Source: Akkermansia sp. (GTDB lineage Bacteria; Verrucomicrobiota; Verrucomicrobiia; Verrucomicrobiales; Akkermansiaceae). Taken from it: a stretch of 64,000 nucleotides of DNA. The notes beneath the pieces were generated by a model. That model was not told where the DNA came from, ran no database searches, and was given only the letters and a program-made list of their open reading frames with translations. The stretch spans positions 25,884-89,883 of the forward strand of contig JAFSFD010000023.1 of assembly GCA_017435365.1 (NCBI GenBank), in the 5' to 3' direction. This document shows positions 52,189 to 61,047 of this stretch, piece by piece (positions within the stretch are counted from its first letter, which is position 1; the number at the start of each line of letters is the position of its first letter). The translations under genes were made by a program, and so were the position numbers.

Positions 52189-53205
52189 ATGCACAGGGTG
52201 ACGAGTACTTTCGTGCTCCTGCTTATGGCGATGGTGGCGACCTGCGCCGCGGCTCCCGGGAATACTCCGGGAGTGGAGGAATCGCCGCCGGGGTGTGCCC
52301 GGCGTGTGTTCCCGATGGGGCAGGAATGGAAAACTTTTCCGCTTCCGGAGCGGGTGACGGTGCTGCGCTGCTCGCGGAAAGAATCGGAATACAGGAGCCT
52401 GCACCAGTATTGTGTGGTGAGGGACAATGGCTCAGGCCCCCGCCTGGTGCATACCTATTCCGTGGGGAAGTCCGACGACCAGTTTGCTCGCTTCGCTTTG
52501 AAGGGAAATGAGGTATGGGCGTATCATGCCAATGGTGCTCTGCTGGCGCGGATGCGGCTGTGGGTGAAGCCGCCTGTGCTGCATGCCCCGGCGCCGGAGC
52601 ATGCGCGGCTGCGTTTTGCCGGTACCGGAGAAGGCCATATCCTGTGCGAGGCTGAGAACCTGACTGACTATCCGGTGCTGCTGCGCCGCGGCAGGGTGTA
52701 CATCGTGCTGCCGGAAGGTAAGCGCACGGTGCTCAACAACCTGTGCGTATGGCTGAGAGAGGAGACCCTGCTGCCACCCCGGCAGAAAAAGCCCTTGCAA
52801 CTCCGCATAGTTGCCAAGCGAACCATCAATCCGCGCGACCTGATGCGCAGGAAGCAGGTGCACCTGGTGTACCGGGCGAGTGATAGTAAGCCCATTTCTC
52901 ATCCGGAAGCCATCGCTCCCGCGGCTATCTTCCAGCCCGGTCTGCCCGACATGGGGGATAAGGACCAACTTCAGCTGTTCCGCCTGAGCGATGAGCTCGC
53001 TGTGGTCGATGGTGACACTATCGGCGGGTACCTCAGCTATCAATTCGATTTTTACCGCCTGAAACAAGGCCTGTGGCAGCTGGCCACCCGTGTGGAGCAG
53101 AGCGCGAACCCCAGACTCGGGGTGTCAGCCTATGAGTGCAATGGAAACCGCGTGCGCCTGCTGGATTCCGATGAGAACGTGATAATGGAGGTCGAAGTGC
53201 CCTGA
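52189..53205 (+). CDS. Secreted protein, unknown
   Basis: The 338-residue product has a signal peptide (MHRVTSTFVLLLMAMVATCAAA). The mature protein is predicted to be mainly beta, with no membrane segment and no recognised motif; VRLLDSDENVIMEVEVP closes it. A middle region (AENLTDYPVLLRRGRVYIVLP) has the feel of an immunoglobulin-like or transglutaminase-associated beta domain, which is a guess. It lies 21 bases after the caspase-like gene and shares a bidirectional terminator with clpC. Confidence 0.55.
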   Translation: MHRVTSTFVLLLMAMVATCAAAPGNTPGVEESPPGCARRVFPMGQEWKTFPLPERVTVLRCSRKESEYRSLHQYCVVRDNGSGPRLVHTYSVGKSDDQFARFALKGNEVWAYHANGALLARMRLWVKPPVLHAPAPEHARLRFAGTGEGHILCEAENLTDYPVLLRRGRVYIVLPEGKRTVLNNLCVWLREETLLPPRQKKPLQLRIVAKRTINPRDLMRRKQVHLVYRASDSKPISHPEAIAPAAIFQPGLPDMGDKDQLQLFRLSDELAVVDGDTIGGYLSYQFDFYRLKQGLWQLATRVEQSANPRLGVSAYECNGNRVRLLDSDENVIMEVEVP

Positions 53206-53209
53206 ATCC

Positions 53210-53263
53210 GATAAAAAGCAGGAAGCGGTGCCGGGCGGCACCGCTTCACTCATTCAGTTTTTC
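53210..53263. terminator. Bidirectional terminator between secreted protein gene and clpC
   Basis: The 11-bp stem GAAGCGGTGCC (53222-53232) pairs with GGCACCGCTTC (53237-53247). On the minus strand it is followed by CTGCTTTTTATC; on the plus strand a T-run (53258-53263) comes about 10 bases later. Confidence 0.7.
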
Positions 53264-55845
53264 TTCTTGCGGGGAGCCCGCTTCTTCGGGGCGGGCTTGG
53301 GTTTATCCCCCTCGAAGGCAATGTCGGAGGTGCCTTCGGGGCGGATGGCGCGGCTCATGCAGCCCTCGACCAGTTCGCCGCGGAGGATGGCCTCGGCAAT
53401 GGGGTCTTCGAGCAGGCGCTCGATGGCGCGGCGCATGGGGCGGGCTCCATACTGCGGGTCGTAGCCCTTGTCCACCAGCATGCTGATGACCTCCGGCGAG
53501 AGGGTGAGCGAAATCTGCTTATCGGCCAGGCGGCGGATGAGTTTCTGCGCTTCCAGCTCCACAATCTTCTCCAGGTCGGGGCGGTTGAGCATGCGGAAGA
53601 CGATGAGCTCATCGAAACGGTTGATGAATTCCGGGCGGAAGTGCTTTCTGGCGGCTTCCGTAATCTTTTCCTTCATGCTGTCGTAGTCATCCTCCTCGCT
53701 GGTCATGGCGCTGAAGCCCATGGTGCTCTGCTGGCTGGCCAGGCTGGCGCCCACGTTGGAGGTGAGGATGATGATGGTGTTGCTGAAGTTCACCTTGCGG
53801 CCCAGGGAATCGGTCATGCAGCCTTCCTCCAGCACCTGCAGCAGCAGGTTCATCACGTCCGGGTGGGCTTTCTCCACCTCATCGAACAGAATCACTGCAT
53901 ACGGACGCCGGCGCACCTGCTCGGTAAGCTGCCCGCCTTCATCGTGCCCCACATAGCCGGGAGGCGAGCCGATGAGCCGGCTGGTGCTGAATTTCTCCAT
54001 GTATTCGCTCATGTCCACCTGGATGAGCGCCTCGGCGGTGCCGAACATGATTTCGGCCAGGTTGCGGGCCAGATAAGTCTTGCCCACGCCGGTGGGCCCC
54101 ATGAACAGGAAGGAGCCGATGGGGCGGCGCGGGTCCTTGATATCCGCACGGCTGCGGCGCAGCGCGCGGGAAATGGCGGAGCAGGCGATATCCTGGCCGA
54201 TGACCTTGCTCTTCAGTTCCTCCTCCATGCGGAGCAGTTTCTCGGTCTCCTTTTCCTCCATGCGGGCTAAGGGGATGCCGGTCCACTTGGAAACCACGGT
54301 CATGATGTCATCTTCCGTGACTTCCATGTAGGTCTTATCCACCTGGCTCTTCCAGTTGTTCACGTAGCTGCCGATGTCTTTCTGCAGGTTCTGGATGCGG
54401 TCTCGCAGCCGGGCCGCCTGCTCGAAGTTCTGGGTATCGATGGCTTCCTTCTTCTCGGCCTCCAGGGCGCGCAGGTCTTCCTCCTTCTGCTTGATGTCGG
54501 CAGGGCGGGTCATGCGGGTGACACGCAGGCGGGAGCCCGCTTCATCGATGAGGTCGATTGCCTTATCCGGCAGGAAACGCCCGGTCAGGTAGCGTTTGGA
54601 GAGGTAGGCGGCACTGGCCAGCGCCTTGGGCGTGTAGTGCACATGATGGTGCTTTTCATACTGCGGGGCAATGCCTTGCAGGATGAGCACGGTGTCGTCC
54701 ACAGAGGGTTCACCCACCTGCACCTGCTGGAATCGGCGCTCAAAGGCGGCATCCTTTTCGATGTGCTTGCGGTATTCATTCAGCGTGGTGGCGCCGATGG
54801 CCTGCATCTCGCCGCGGGAAAGGGCGGGTTTGATGATGTTGGAGGCATCCATGGTGCCCTCGGCCGAACCGGCGCCGATGAGGGTGTGAATCTCATCGAT
54901 GAAGAGGATGATGTTTTTCTCCTTGCGGATTTCGTCCATCACGGCCTTGAGTCGCTCCTCGAACTGGCCGCGGTACTTGGTGCCGGCCACCATGAGGGCC
55001 ATATCCAGCGAAATGATGCGCTTGCCCAGCAGGAACTCGGGCACATCGCCGCGGGCAATCTGCTGCGCAAGGCCTTCCACGATGGCGGTCTTGCCCACGC
55101 CGGCCTCGCCCAGCAGCACCGGGTTGTTCTTGGTGCGGCGGCAGAGAATCTGGATGACGCGCTCCAGCTCAGCCTGACGGCCGATGACGGGGTCCATTTC
55201 GCCGGCTGCAGCCTTGGCGGTGAGGTCGCGGCCGAAGGCGCTCAGGGCAGGGGTGTTGGAGCTGTTGTTGTATGAAGCGGAGTTGTTACGGGCGGAGTGG
55301 TGCTGGTGGAGGAAGGCATTGCTGTCTTCCTCTTCCTCCTCGCGGTTCGGGCGGTGGGACGCGCCATCATGCATGTCGCCATTGTTCTCCGGCGGGGTGT
55401 CTACCCCGAAGCCGGGGTTGATTTCCTCCATCACGCCGCGGCGCACAGCATCGTAGCTCAGGCCACTGGCCACCAGGCTGTGCCAGGCCAGGCCGTCCTC
55501 ATCCTTGAGCATGGCCAGCAGGAGATGCTCGGTGCCCACGTAGGTGTGGCGGAGCTTGCGGGCTTCCTCGCCGGCCTGCACCAGCATCTTGCGGACTCGC
55601 GGTGTATATGGCAGGGAGCCCTCAACTGAGGCAGAGCCGGGCACGATGGACTGCTCAATCTTGAAAGTCAGGTCGGCAATATCGACCCCGGCATTCTCCA
55701 TCACGCTGATGGCCACGCCTTGGCCCAGTTTGAGGAGCCCGAGCAGCACATGCTCGGCGCCGATATAGTTGTGGTGGAAGCGATCCGCCTCGCGGCGGGC
55801 GATATTGAGCACCTGCTGGGCTCGGGGGGTGAAGTTACTGTTCAT
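53254..55845 (-). CDS. clpC: ATP-dependent Clp protease ATP-binding subunit ClpC
   Basis: This Hsp100 unfoldase feeds proteins to ClpP. The 863-residue protein has two ClpN repeats (about 1-145), NBD1 with Walker A GEAGVGKT and the IIEFIDEIH-type Walker B, a middle domain of ClpC size (about 410-470, too short for ClpB), a UVR-like [18 protein letters not shown] motif, NBD2 with Walker A GPTGVGKT and a Lys/Arg-rich tail. The ClpP-binding loop is not clearly visible by eye. It is the third gene of the mcsA-mcsB-clpC unit; its start overlaps the mcsB stop (ATGA). No ctsR lies in front. Confidence 0.93.
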   Translation of the reverse strand: MNSNFTPRAQQVLNIARREADRFHHNYIGAEHVLLGLLKLGQGVAISVMENAGVDIADLTFKIEQSIVPGSASVEGSLPYTPRVRKMLVQAGEEARKLRHTYVGTEHLLLAMLKDEDGLAWHSLVASGLSYDAVRRGVMEEINPGFGVDTPPENNGDMHDGASHRPNREEEEEDSNAFLHQHHSARNNSASYNNSSNTPALSAFGRDLTAKAAAGEMDPVIGRQAELERVIQILCRRTKNNPVLLGEAGVGKTAIVEGLAQQIARGDVPEFLLGKRIISLDMALMVAGTKYRGQFEERLKAVMDEIRKEKNIILFIDEIHTLIGAGSAEGTMDASNIIKPALSRGEMQAIGATTLNEYRKHIEKDAAFERRFQQVQVGEPSVDDTVLILQGIAPQYEKHHHVHYTPKALASAAYLSKRYLTGRFLPDKAIDLIDEAGSRLRVTRMTRPADIKQKEEDLRALEAEKKEAIDTQNFEQAARLRDRIQNLQKDIGSYVNNWKSQVDKTYMEVTEDDIMTVVSKWTGIPLARMEEKETEKLLRMEEELKSKVIGQDIACSAISRALRRSRADIKDPRRPIGSFLFMGPTGVGKTYLARNLAEIMFGTAEALIQVDMSEYMEKFSTSRLIGSPPGYVGHDEGGQLTEQVRRRPYAVILFDEVEKAHPDVMNLLLQVLEEGCMTDSLGRKVNFSNTIIILTSNVGASLASQQSTMGFSAMTSEEDDYDSMKEKITEAARKHFRPEFINRFDELIVFRMLNRPDLEKIVELEAQKLIRRLADKQISLTLSPEVISMLVDKGYDPQYGARPMRRAIERLLEDPIAEAILRGELVEGCMSRAIRPEGTSDIAFEGDKPKPAPKKRAPRKKKN

Positions 55846-56927
55846 ATGGTGTTGTCAGAAAAGCTGTGTGGGTGCTTGTTGAGAAATTCGCGGGCGGCGG
55901 TGGCGCGGCGCAGGCAGAGCTGCGGGTCGCCCGTTTCTTCGGCCAGCGCGGCTTCGCAGGCCTGATCCAGCCCGAATTGATTGAGGGCGATGAGGATTTC
56001 ACGCTCCTCTTCTTCCCAGGTCACGATGCCCATGAGCGTGCCGAGCCGGAGCAGGGAGACTGCATCGCGTAGTTCCTTGATGCTGAGGCGGCGGCAGTTA
56101 GTCAGCAGGCCATAGGCGCGGGCGATGGTATCCTGCAGGTGGAGCCCGGGCTCTGCCAGGAGCTTGCGGCGCACCTGCACCTCTCGCAGAACGATGTGGT
56201 CCACCACATCGAGGAAGGCATCCATCATTTCATCGATGCTGTCTTCCGGGCCGGGGATGGAGAAGAGGACGAAGAGGTGGCCGGTGTCGTCCTGCGCGTC
56301 AGAGAAATACGGGGAGATGCTCACATGCAGCTTTTCCAGGGCCTTGGTTACCTGGTTCATCATGTTGGCCGTGGTGAGGGCGGGCAGGTGCAGCAGGCAG
56401 TAGAGCTGCAGCCCGTCTCCCGCTTCGGCGGGGATGCTGGTCAGGTACCCATGCCTGGGTGAGTGGGCAAAGTTGAGCTCCTCCTGCAGCGTATCATCGA
56501 GTTCCTGGATGTCCTGCACACAATCCTCGAAGTTCAGGCCATTCCGGAAGGCGTGTACTACCAGGTGCTCCTCCTCATTCACCATCATGATGAAAGGGCG
56601 GCGCTGGGGAATGATGATGTAGCAGCCGTCCTGGCGGGCGGCCATGCAGGGGGTGAGCTGCTTGCGGGTGAGCAGGGCGCGTCGCTGGCCGTAGCTCAGT
56701 TTGCTCATTTCGGAGCAGAACGCGGTCTTGAACCCTTGCATGCCCCGCAGCACAGGCAGCAGCTGTTCCGCCACAGCGGCGCGGGATTCCGCCGTGCTCC
56801 AGCCGGGGAAAGGGAAGCCCGGCAGGTTGCGCACCATACGCACAATGGAACCCAGCACCACTCCGTCTGTTGTGTTGCGGTCAGGTGTCCAGTTGCGGGT
56901 AGAACTTAAGAGGGTTTCCAGCTTCAT
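55842..56927 (-). CDS. McsB-like guanidino kinase homologue, catalytic residues lost
   Basis: McsB phosphorylates Arg on proteins to mark them for ClpCP. The 361-residue homologue keeps the fold landmarks (RMVRNLPG, MVNEEEHLVV, NFAHSPRHGYLTS, LLHLPAL, LLTNCRRLSIKE) and operon position. But the active site is degraded: the SSRIRLARN nucleotide motif is GSIVRMVRN; the essential Cys of SCPTNVGTG is Ile165 in SIPAEAGDG; and the GEGSEAxGNxFQISNQxTLG block with the catalytic Glu is replaced by FSDAQDDTGHLFVLFSIPG. It is probably a pseudokinase, maybe an adaptor. mcsA and clpC flank it with overlapping ends. Confidence 0.85.
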   Translation of the reverse strand: MKLETLLSSTRNWTPDRNTTDGVVLGSIVRMVRNLPGFPFPGWSTAESRAAVAEQLLPVLRGMQGFKTAFCSEMSKLSYGQRRALLTRKQLTPCMAARQDGCYIIIPQRRPFIMMVNEEEHLVVHAFRNGLNFEDCVQDIQELDDTLQEELNFAHSPRHGYLTSIPAEAGDGLQLYCLLHLPALTTANMMNQVTKALEKLHVSISPYFSDAQDDTGHLFVLFSIPGPEDSIDEMMDAFLDVVDHIVLREVQVRRKLLAEPGLHLQDTIARAYGLLTNCRRLSIKELRDAVSLLRLGTLMGIVTWEEEEREILIALNQFGLDQACEAALAEETGDPQLCLRRATAAREFLNKHPHSFSDNTI

Positions 56928-57427
56928 GCGTCGGCGGGGGGCAGGGCGTTTATCTGGTCGCGCAGAAGGGCGGCGCGCTCATAGTCCTCGCGGGCAACGG
57001 CCTGCTGCATCTCCTTCTGAAGACGGGCCCGGGTCACGGCGGGAGCCTCGTCGGCAGGTTCAGCTTCCTGCTCGGCATCGGGGGTGAGCTCGCGGGCAAA
57101 GACGGTATAGCAATCCGGGCAGCCGAGGTGGCCGGTGCGGCGGTAGTCTTCCACGCTGAATCCGCAGACCGGACAGCTGCTCAGGTCGCTCATGACGGGG
57201 GGCTGAGGGGCGGGGCTTTCGGCGCCGGTCAGTTCGCGCACCAGTTTATCGACCCGCTGCTTGAATTCCTCCGGGAAGAATTTTTCTGCAAAGGTAAGGG
57301 ATTGAGGGTCAAACAGCCCCTTGGCGCGGGCGCATGCCTCGCAGAGGGCAAGCTCTGAAACTTGTCCGTTCACTATCTGCGTCAGGAACATCGACGCGCG
57401 TTTGCCGCATATCTGGCACTTTTTCAC
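56924..57427 (-). CDS. mcsA: McsA-like zinc-finger protein with UVR motif
   Basis: McsA activates McsB in Firmicutes. The 167-residue protein has two Cys-pair zinc modules, CQICG with CEAC and CPVCG with CPDC, and a C-terminal UVR motif (LQKEMQQAVAREDYERAALLRDQINAL). The start is chosen as GTG at 57427, directly before KKCQICG, because family members begin at the first zinc motif and a -10 box (TACTCT) lies 6 bases upstream; an ATG at 57466 is the alternative. Its stop overlaps the mcsB-like start (ATGA). Confidence 0.85.
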   Translation of the reverse strand: MKKCQICGKRASMFLTQIVNGQVSELALCEACARAKGLFDPQSLTFAEKFFPEEFKQRVDKLVRELTGAESPAPQPPVMSDLSSCPVCGFSVEDYRRTGHLGCPDCYTVFARELTPDAEQEAEPADEAPAVTRARLQKEMQQAVAREDYERAALLRDQINALPPADA

Positions 57428-57433
57428 GCGAAC

Positions 57434-57462
57434 AGAGTACACCGAGTCCTCGCACTTTGCCA
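57434..57462 (-). promoter_or_regulatory. Possible promoter of mcsA-mcsB-clpC
   Basis: On the minus strand TGGCAA, 17 bases, TACTCT (preceded by TGG, near an extended -10), 6 bases before the GTG at 57427. Confidence 0.4.
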
Positions 57463-57516
57463 GCATTCTGCGCGTCTTTCTGTGTCAGCAAGGAGGGGGT
57501 GCAGGGCATTGCGGAG

Positions 57517-57545
57517 TTGACGCGTGCACCTCAGCATGTTAAATT
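57517..57545 (+). promoter_or_regulatory. Promoter of mutL
   Basis: TTGACG, 17 bases, TAAATT; 12 bases to the ATG at 57558. It diverges from the mcsA promoter. Confidence 0.55.
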
Positions 57546-57557
57546 CACCGCACGACC

Positions 57558-59372
57558 ATGCCGGAACCCGAAGAACAGAACATTCACCTCATGAGTGATA
57601 TCCTTGCCAGCCAGGTGGCGGCCGGTGAGGTGGTGGAGCGTCCGGCTTCCGTGGTCAAGGAACTGGTGGAGAACAGTATTGATGCCGGCGCTCACAGTGT
57701 GCGCGTGGAGCTGCGCCGCGGCGGTGTCTCTCTCATCAAGGTGACGGATGATGGCTGCGGCATGAGCAAGGCGGATGCCGCCCTGTGCCTGCAGCGGCAT
57801 GCCACCAGCAAGCTGGTGCAGGTGGAGGATTTGTTCGCCATCCGCCAGCTGGGGTTCCGCGGTGAGGCTCTGCCCAGTATTGCTTCTGTCTCGCACCTGA
57901 CGCTGACCACGCGTCGCGCGGCAGATGTGGAGGGATGGCGTGTGAGCGCCGAGGGCGGGGTGGAGGCTCCCCTGATGAATGCCGGTTGTGCCCCGGGTAC
58001 GGAAATCAGTGTCAGCAACCTCTTCTTCAATACGCCGGTGCGCCGCAAGTTCCTGAAGAGTGATGAGACGGAGGCCGGGCATGTGGAGCACCAGGTGCGC
58101 CTGCATGCGCTGGCTTTCCCGGAGATTCGCTTCACCTATGTGCGGGATGGCCAGATGGTGTTCGATGTGCCGGCCACGCACGATCTGCGGCAGCGGATTG
58201 CCGATTTTGTGGGGCGGGAGACCGCGGCAGCCCTCATGCGGATTCGCCCCACGGAGGCTCCCGGGGTGCGTGTGAGCGGTTATCTGATGCCCATTTCCGC
58301 GGCGCGCCGCAACCGCCGCATGCAGTATGTTTTCCTGAATGGCCGCCCGGTGGAGGACCAGATTATCAACCGCGCCGTGCGCGATGGCTACGGCGGTTTC
58401 CCGCCGGGGCTGCACCCGGCCCTGTTCCTGTATCTGGAGGTGGAGCCCGCCCTGGTGGATGTGAATGTGCACCCGGCCAAGCGCGAGGTGCGTTTCCGCC
58501 GCCCGGCGGAAATTACCCTGGCGGTGATGGATGCCGTGGCTGCCACGCTGGCCGCGCATGCCCGTGGTGAGTCGGAAGAAGCTCCTGCTCAACCGGCACC
58601 GGAACCTCAGCCGGTTGTGAAACCTGCAACGGTTGCAGCGCCCGCTCGTCCCGCTGCTCCTGTGCCTTGCCCCGAAACTCGCCCGACCCTGGTGCTTAAA
58701 CCTCTGGTCACTCCGCGCCAGCAGGAGCTGGAGCTGCCCCCGGCTCCGGCGCCCGCACCTGTTCCCGCGCCGGAGCCGCAGGCGGCTCCGCTGCCTCCCC
58801 ATTTCCGCCACATCGGCACGCTGCATAATCAATATGCCATCTTCGAGAATAAGGAAGGCATGGTGCTCATGTCGCCCCGCGCGGCGAGGGAGCGCATCAT
58901 CTTTGAGCGCCTGCAGGAGAGCAACCGCCGCCCGCTGGAATCGCAGCGGCTGCTGGTGCCGGAGCTGCTGGAGCTCGATACCCGCGATATGGGGATTGCG
59001 CTGGAGGTGAAACCGCAGCTGGAGCAGGCGGGGTTCCAGCTCTCGCCCTTCGGTCGCAATACGCTGCGAATAGAGGCAATTCCCGCCATCCTCCCCCTGC
59101 GCAAGGTGAATGATTTTGTGCAGGAGCTGCTGCGTGTATTCACCAGTGGCGAGGTGCGGCTCACCCGCGCCCGAAGCCCCTTCGAGCCCTTTGCCCGTCA
59201 GCTGGCCCGCCAGTATGCCATGCAGGAGGATGTGACCGCCTACCTGCAGAATCCGCTGCCGCTGCTGGACACGCTGCTGGAATGCGAAATCCCCTATTGT
59301 AGCCCGGGCGGTAAATCCACCCTGCTGCCGTTCCCTATGGCGGAATTGAACCGCCGCTTTCAGACTCAGTGA
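57558..59372 (+). CDS. mutL: DNA mismatch repair protein MutL, endonuclease motif degenerate
   Basis: MutL connects MutS mismatch recognition to strand incision. The 604-residue protein has the GHKL ATPase (about 10-340): ASQVAAGEVVERPASVVKELVENSIDAG, DDGCGM, RHATSK and GFRGEALPSI are all intact. A Pro/Ala-rich linker (about 340-420) leads to the C-terminal dimerisation domain. The endonuclease motif DQHAxxExxxxE reads SPRAARERIIFE (from residue 439) and the CPHGRP motif reads CSPGGKS (from residue 581), so incision activity is unlikely. E. coli MutL also lacks it but works with MutH; no mutH is seen here. Confidence 0.94.
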   Translation: MPEPEEQNIHLMSDILASQVAAGEVVERPASVVKELVENSIDAGAHSVRVELRRGGVSLIKVTDDGCGMSKADAALCLQRHATSKLVQVEDLFAIRQLGFRGEALPSIASVSHLTLTTRRAADVEGWRVSAEGGVEAPLMNAGCAPGTEISVSNLFFNTPVRRKFLKSDETEAGHVEHQVRLHALAFPEIRFTYVRDGQMVFDVPATHDLRQRIADFVGRETAAALMRIRPTEAPGVRVSGYLMPISAARRNRRMQYVFLNGRPVEDQIINRAVRDGYGGFPPGLHPALFLYLEVEPALVDVNVHPAKREVRFRRPAEITLAVMDAVAATLAAHARGESEEAPAQPAPEPQPVVKPATVAAPARPAAPVPCPETRPTLVLKPLVTPRQQELELPPAPAPAPVPAPEPQAAPLPPHFRHIGTLHNQYAIFENKEGMVLMSPRAARERIIFERLQESNRRPLESQRLLVPELLELDTRDMGIALEVKPQLEQAGFQLSPFGRNTLRIEAIPAILPLRKVNDFVQELLRVFTSGEVRLTRARSPFEPFARQLARQYAMQEDVTAYLQNPLPLLDTLLECEIPYCSPGGKSTLLPFPMAELNRRFQTQ

Positions 59373-60931
59373 GTAATGAAACGGCCATCCGGCTGCATGG
59401 GGCGTGTATAGTCGCACCCCGGCGCCTTGGGTAACAGCTTGCCCGGAAAGTGCTCCTCGGCCTGGCCGCCTTCCAGCATAAGCCCCGGTATGCAACAGGG
59501 ATTACAATGCGGAACTTTCTGATAAATCGAGCGGTGGTTGTGGTGCAGGTGGCCCTGCCATACGTCCTGAACGATGGGTGAGCCGGTGTATTCAAGGGAG
59601 CGTATGCGCTCATCCCGGGAGAACAGGATGACAAGCGACAATACATAGACGTACTTGACCCATGGGAGCTTGTCCCAGTTCAAGCACAGGGCTGCAATCA
59701 GGTGCATGTGGTATATCAGACTTGTTTTCAGCCAAAGTTCATTCAGCCCGAATAAGCCGCTTTCCCGGCTCGAACCAAGGTAGAACCACGGCAGAATCAG
59801 GCAGCATGCTATGCTCACCTGCAAGGCGCGATCCTGCCGGATGATTTCTTTGCCCAGAATGCAGCAGAAGAGCAGGATGCTGGCCACGATGCCGATGTAG
59901 AAATGCAGAAAGAAATCGGACCAGGAACCCTGGAGCAGAGGAAACAAGCCTATGCTGGTGGCACTTTCTGCCCGAAGGTAATAGCACGCACAAAGCAGCG
60001 TGATACCAACCGGCAGCAGCAGAGAAACTGCTGAGCGCACCATATTATGCCGGGCATCCTGAACCCATGGGATGGCTGCCAGCGGCAGGCATCCCATGGC
60101 TCCCAGAGGAGAGGTGGGAAGTAGCAGGGTGATGACCAGTGGAATCAGCAGCCGGAGCTTTTCCTGTGCGTTGATGATGAGTGCCGCTGCCAGCAGCGAG
60201 TACGGGTGGAAATTGCATCCCTGTGCATTCAGGAGCATCATCTGTACCGGGTGGGGGGTGCCGGTGTATTCGTTCGGCGGTAAGGAAATGAATTTCCCGA
60301 TGGCGTGCCATATCTCTCCTGTGCCCGCCAGACTGTTGATGAGGAGATAGACGGGGTCTTTGAAAATAAAGATGAAGATGAGAAAAAGAAAAGAGAATTT
60401 CTGATTCCGGCAAAAGAACAGCAGCAGCGTGAGCCACATGCCGGCGGCATACCAGAGCACTGCGAGGAACCGCTGCATGGTGTAGTCTTCCGTCAGCCTT
60501 GCCAGCAGAGCCGGGGGAAGCATGCCCGCCAGATAATAACTCATTTCCCGGCCATTCGGCAGCACAAGCGGCCATGCTTCGCAGATGATGTTATTGTACA
60601 ATGCTTCCCGGAAAATCAGGACATCCGTGGCAGGGATGAAATATCCGGCTATGCCGGTCAGCATGAAGACAACGATGCAGACGTGTGCCGCAAGGGCGAT
60701 GCCGATGAGATGAGGCTGACTCGGTTTCCATACGGTATCTCCAGCCCTTCTGCGCCCATAAGAAATAAGACTCAATATTATTCCCAGATTGACCGGCCAT
60801 GCCACCCAGGGGGTGAACCAGCTGCTGAAGAAAAGCATGCAGGGCAGCGCCAGATACAGAAGAGAAATGACGGTGACCCAATGGAGGCTGATGCCCCACC
60901 CCGGGCGGTTTTGTATGGCGTTCTCTGTCAT
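59366..60931 (-). CDS. Multi-pass membrane protein, unknown
   Basis: The 521-residue product has about ten to twelve membrane segments from residue 15 to about 440, with a hydrophilic C-terminal tail of about 70 residues containing four Cys (HCNPCCIPG). A periplasmic first loop with FREALYNNIICEAWPLVLPNGREMSYY resembles the first loop of GT-C-fold glycosyltransferases or O-antigen-type membrane proteins, but the D/E pair is not certain and I do not name a family. It overlaps the 3' end of mutL by 7 bases in convergent orientation. Confidence 0.65.
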   Translation of the reverse strand: MTENAIQNRPGWGISLHWVTVISLLYLALPCMLFFSSWFTPWVAWPVNLGIILSLISYGRRRAGDTVWKPSQPHLIGIALAAHVCIVVFMLTGIAGYFIPATDVLIFREALYNNIICEAWPLVLPNGREMSYYLAGMLPPALLARLTEDYTMQRFLAVLWYAAGMWLTLLLFFCRNQKFSFLFLIFIFIFKDPVYLLINSLAGTGEIWHAIGKFISLPPNEYTGTPHPVQMMLLNAQGCNFHPYSLLAAALIINAQEKLRLLIPLVITLLLPTSPLGAMGCLPLAAIPWVQDARHNMVRSAVSLLLPVGITLLCACYYLRAESATSIGLFPLLQGSWSDFFLHFYIGIVASILLFCCILGKEIIRQDRALQVSIACCLILPWFYLGSSRESGLFGLNELWLKTSLIYHMHLIAALCLNWDKLPWVKYVYVLSLVILFSRDERIRSLEYTGSPIVQDVWQGHLHHNHRSIYQKVPHCNPCCIPGLMLEGGQAEEHFPGKLLPKAPGCDYTRPMQPDGRFITH

Positions 60932-60943
60932 GACTCGCCCGCT

Positions 60944-60972
60944 AATCTAACACTCACTGCGTAGCTTGTCAA
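60944..60972 (-). promoter_or_regulatory. Promoter of the multi-pass membrane protein gene
   Basis: On the minus strand consensus TTGACA, 17 bases, TAGATT; 12 bases to the ATG at 60931. Confidence 0.6.
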
Positions 60973-61002
60973 TAATTTGTAGTGCGAATCGGGAATCTCG
61001 GC

Positions 61003-61030
61003 TTGCCATTCTTTCGGAAAAGTGTATAAT
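61003..61030 (+). promoter_or_regulatory. Promoter of the secreted helical protein gene and gatB
   Basis: TTGCCA, 16 bases, perfect TATAAT; 17 bases to the ATG at 61048. Confidence 0.65.
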
Positions 61031-61047
61031 ATCCGGGCGTAAATCTC

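Noticed and set aside
57531..59495. A 654-codon open frame on the minus strand
   Set aside because: It is antisense to mutL, with His/Arg/Gln-rich composition typical of shadow frames.
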